From Mariprofundus sp. (GTDB lineage: Bacteria; Pseudomonadota; Zetaproteobacteria; Mariprofundales; Mariprofundaceae), in contig JAJFLH010000004.1 in the NCBI GenBank assembly GCA_021772775.1, forward strand, positions 62,001 to 126,000: a DNA stretch of 64,000 bases. Reading direction: 5' to 3'. Below, piece after piece: positions 62,974-64,000 of this stretch. A program made the position numbers and the translations under genes. Each line of letters starts with the position of its first letter. Within the stretch, counting starts at the first letter, position 1. Below the pieces are notes generated by a model. The model was not told the DNA's origin and ran no database searches. It saw nothing but the letters and a program-made list of their open reading frames with translations.

Positions 62974-64000
62974 ATGTATTTGTCAAAACGATTCGTACTT
63001 TTAATATTATTATTTGTATTTCCAATGCTGAGCTATGCTGCTTTGCCACCTGAGGTGCAAAAAGACAGAGCGTTGATGGCTTTTTCTGAACATTTGAAAA
63101 ACGAGCAATACAAAGAGGCAGAGAAATATTTCCGCAAACTTCTTGATTTAAGAGATAAGCACAAAGTAATACTTCCCAACTCGGTTTATTATTTTGGAGC
63201 AGAGACAGTGTACCATACTGGCTATCATATATGGGCAGAGACGCTTCTAACCAAATACATCACTATGGAAGGACAAAAAGGAAAGTATTATACCAAAGCT
63301 CTGCAATTGCTGAATGAGGTAGAGCCAAAGGCCATCAAACTTAGGACAGACATTCAGGCTCGCAAGGAAAAAAAACAGGCTGCAAAGAAAGCTGCGCAAT
63401 TAAAGGCTAAAAATGAAAGGGAGGCTGCAGAGAAAAAGGCTGAGGAGAGCTATAAGGCGGATATAGCTATAGCTAGACAACGACAGCAAGAGAAAACTTC
63501 AAAATTATTTCCAGATACGCTTGCAGATGGGTTTATGCTGATTCCATCTGATGTTTTTTTGATGGGTAGTCGATTGCGAGATAGTGAGAAGCCGGTTCAT
63601 CAGGTGGTACTTAAGAGTTTTGGAATGAGTAAATATGAAGTTACATATGCTGAGTATAATAAATTTTGCCAAGAGTCTAACTGGAAGAACTGCTATTTAT
63701 TAAATGATAAGAAACGATTAGAAAATGATTATCCTGTCGATTTTTCTCGTTGGGAAGATGCTAATGCTTATGCCCACTGGTTAAGTCAGAAAACAGGAAA
63801 GTCTTTTCGTCTTCCAAGCGAGGCTGAGTGGGAGTATGCAGCACGGGCAGGTAGTCTTATGAGATATTCATCAGGAAATGTACTTGAAACTAATGTGGCT
63901 CATTTTATCCCTGCCGGAACTAGCATGGAAAAAGCTATCCGAGATTCAGCTCCTGTAGGTTCATATATACCAAATGCATTTGGACTCTATGATGTTCATG
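62974..64000 (+). CDS. Second secreted FGE-sulfatase-type protein, cut by window end
   Basis: Open from ATG 62974 (AAGGAAGG upstream) to the end of the window, 342 codons seen. The signal peptide and helical N-terminus are almost identical to the gene at 60140, even at the DNA level over about 80 nt. A longer Lys/Ala/Glu coiled coil follows, then an FGE-sulfatase domain with LPSEAEWEYAARAG and the start of the GLYDVHG motif. A tandem duplication with later divergence of the C-terminal part. Confidence 0.88.
   Translation, partial: MYLSKRFVLLILLFVFPMLSYAALPPEVQKDRALMAFSEHLKNEQYKEAEKYFRKLLDLRDKHKVILPNSVYYFGAETVYHTGYHIWAETLLTKYITMEGQKGKYYTKALQLLNEVEPKAIKLRTDIQARKEKKQAAKKAAQLKAKNEREAAEKKAEESYKADIAIARQRQQEKTSKLFPDTLADGFMLIPSDVFLMGSRLRDSEKPVHQVVLKSFGMSKYEVTYAEYNKFCQESNWKNCYLLNDKKRLENDYPVDFSRWEDANAYAHWLSQKTGKSFRLPSEAEWEYAARAGSLMRYSSGNVLETNVAHFIPAGTSMEKAIRDSAPVGSYIPNAFGLYDVH

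Overview
The window is a contiguous chromosomal stretch of a Gram-negative bacterium, almost certainly a member of the Pseudomonadota. The evidence is outer-membrane barrels with signal peptides, cmoA/cmoB, a sigma-54 promoter, a PhoBR/Pst regulon and the rimP-nusA-infB-rbfA-truB gene order. Gene content would fit a marine zeta- or gammaproteobacterium, but nothing in the sequence settles the class. No tRNA, rRNA or CRISPR array was seen.

Layout. (1) 1-3.8 kb: two tandem hybrid sensor kinases, the first cut by the window edge. (2) 3.8-21 kb: a dense phosphate island. It holds an exopolyphosphatase, two tandem PPK2 polyphosphate kinases, a Na/Pi cotransporter, a DUF47-Pit pair, pstSCAB-phoU, a porin and phoBR. 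Direct TGTCAY repeats with an 11-nt period (Pho boxes) lie before the DUF47-pit pair, before pstS, and in divergent orientation between the porin and phoB, so much of the island can be read as one PhoB circuit. (3) 21-36.8 kb: an accessory region with many short genes, long gaps, hairpins and decayed genes. It starts with a broken delta-class carbonic anhydrase, a response regulator lacking its phospho-acceptor Asp and an AraC-type regulator. It continues with two DUF2589-like proteins, a zinc amidase, a DUF2235 hydrolase with membrane segments, a papain-like protease candidate, several unknown small proteins, a decayed IS30-type element, and a secreted pepsin-like aspartic protease fused to two avidin-like domains, followed by a large ATPase with helical repeats. 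This is the most unusual part of the window. (4) 36.9-38.4 kb: three small metabolic genes. (5) 38.8-47.7 kb: the translation/transcription operon rimP-nusA-ylxR-infB-rbfA-nrnA-truB-cyclophilin, headed by a terminator-like hairpin directly before rimP. (6) 48-51.8 kb: a small outer-membrane protein and, on the minus strand, a membrane protein-argB-cmoA-cmoB operon. (7) 52-57 kb: nitrogen genes, porin-glnK-amt behind a good sigma-54 promoter, then a second glnK-amt pair. (8) 57-64 kb: a GAF histidine kinase, dtd, a small secreted protein, and two tandem secreted proteins carrying FGE-sulfatase-type domains. The second of these leaves the window.

Two secreted-protein genes (near 47.9 and 59.4 kb) each appear to carry a one-base indel in a short A/T run inside the signal-peptide region. 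A third small gene (31.06 kb) needs a -1 shift to read through. These could be real decay, slippage-controlled genes or sequencing error.
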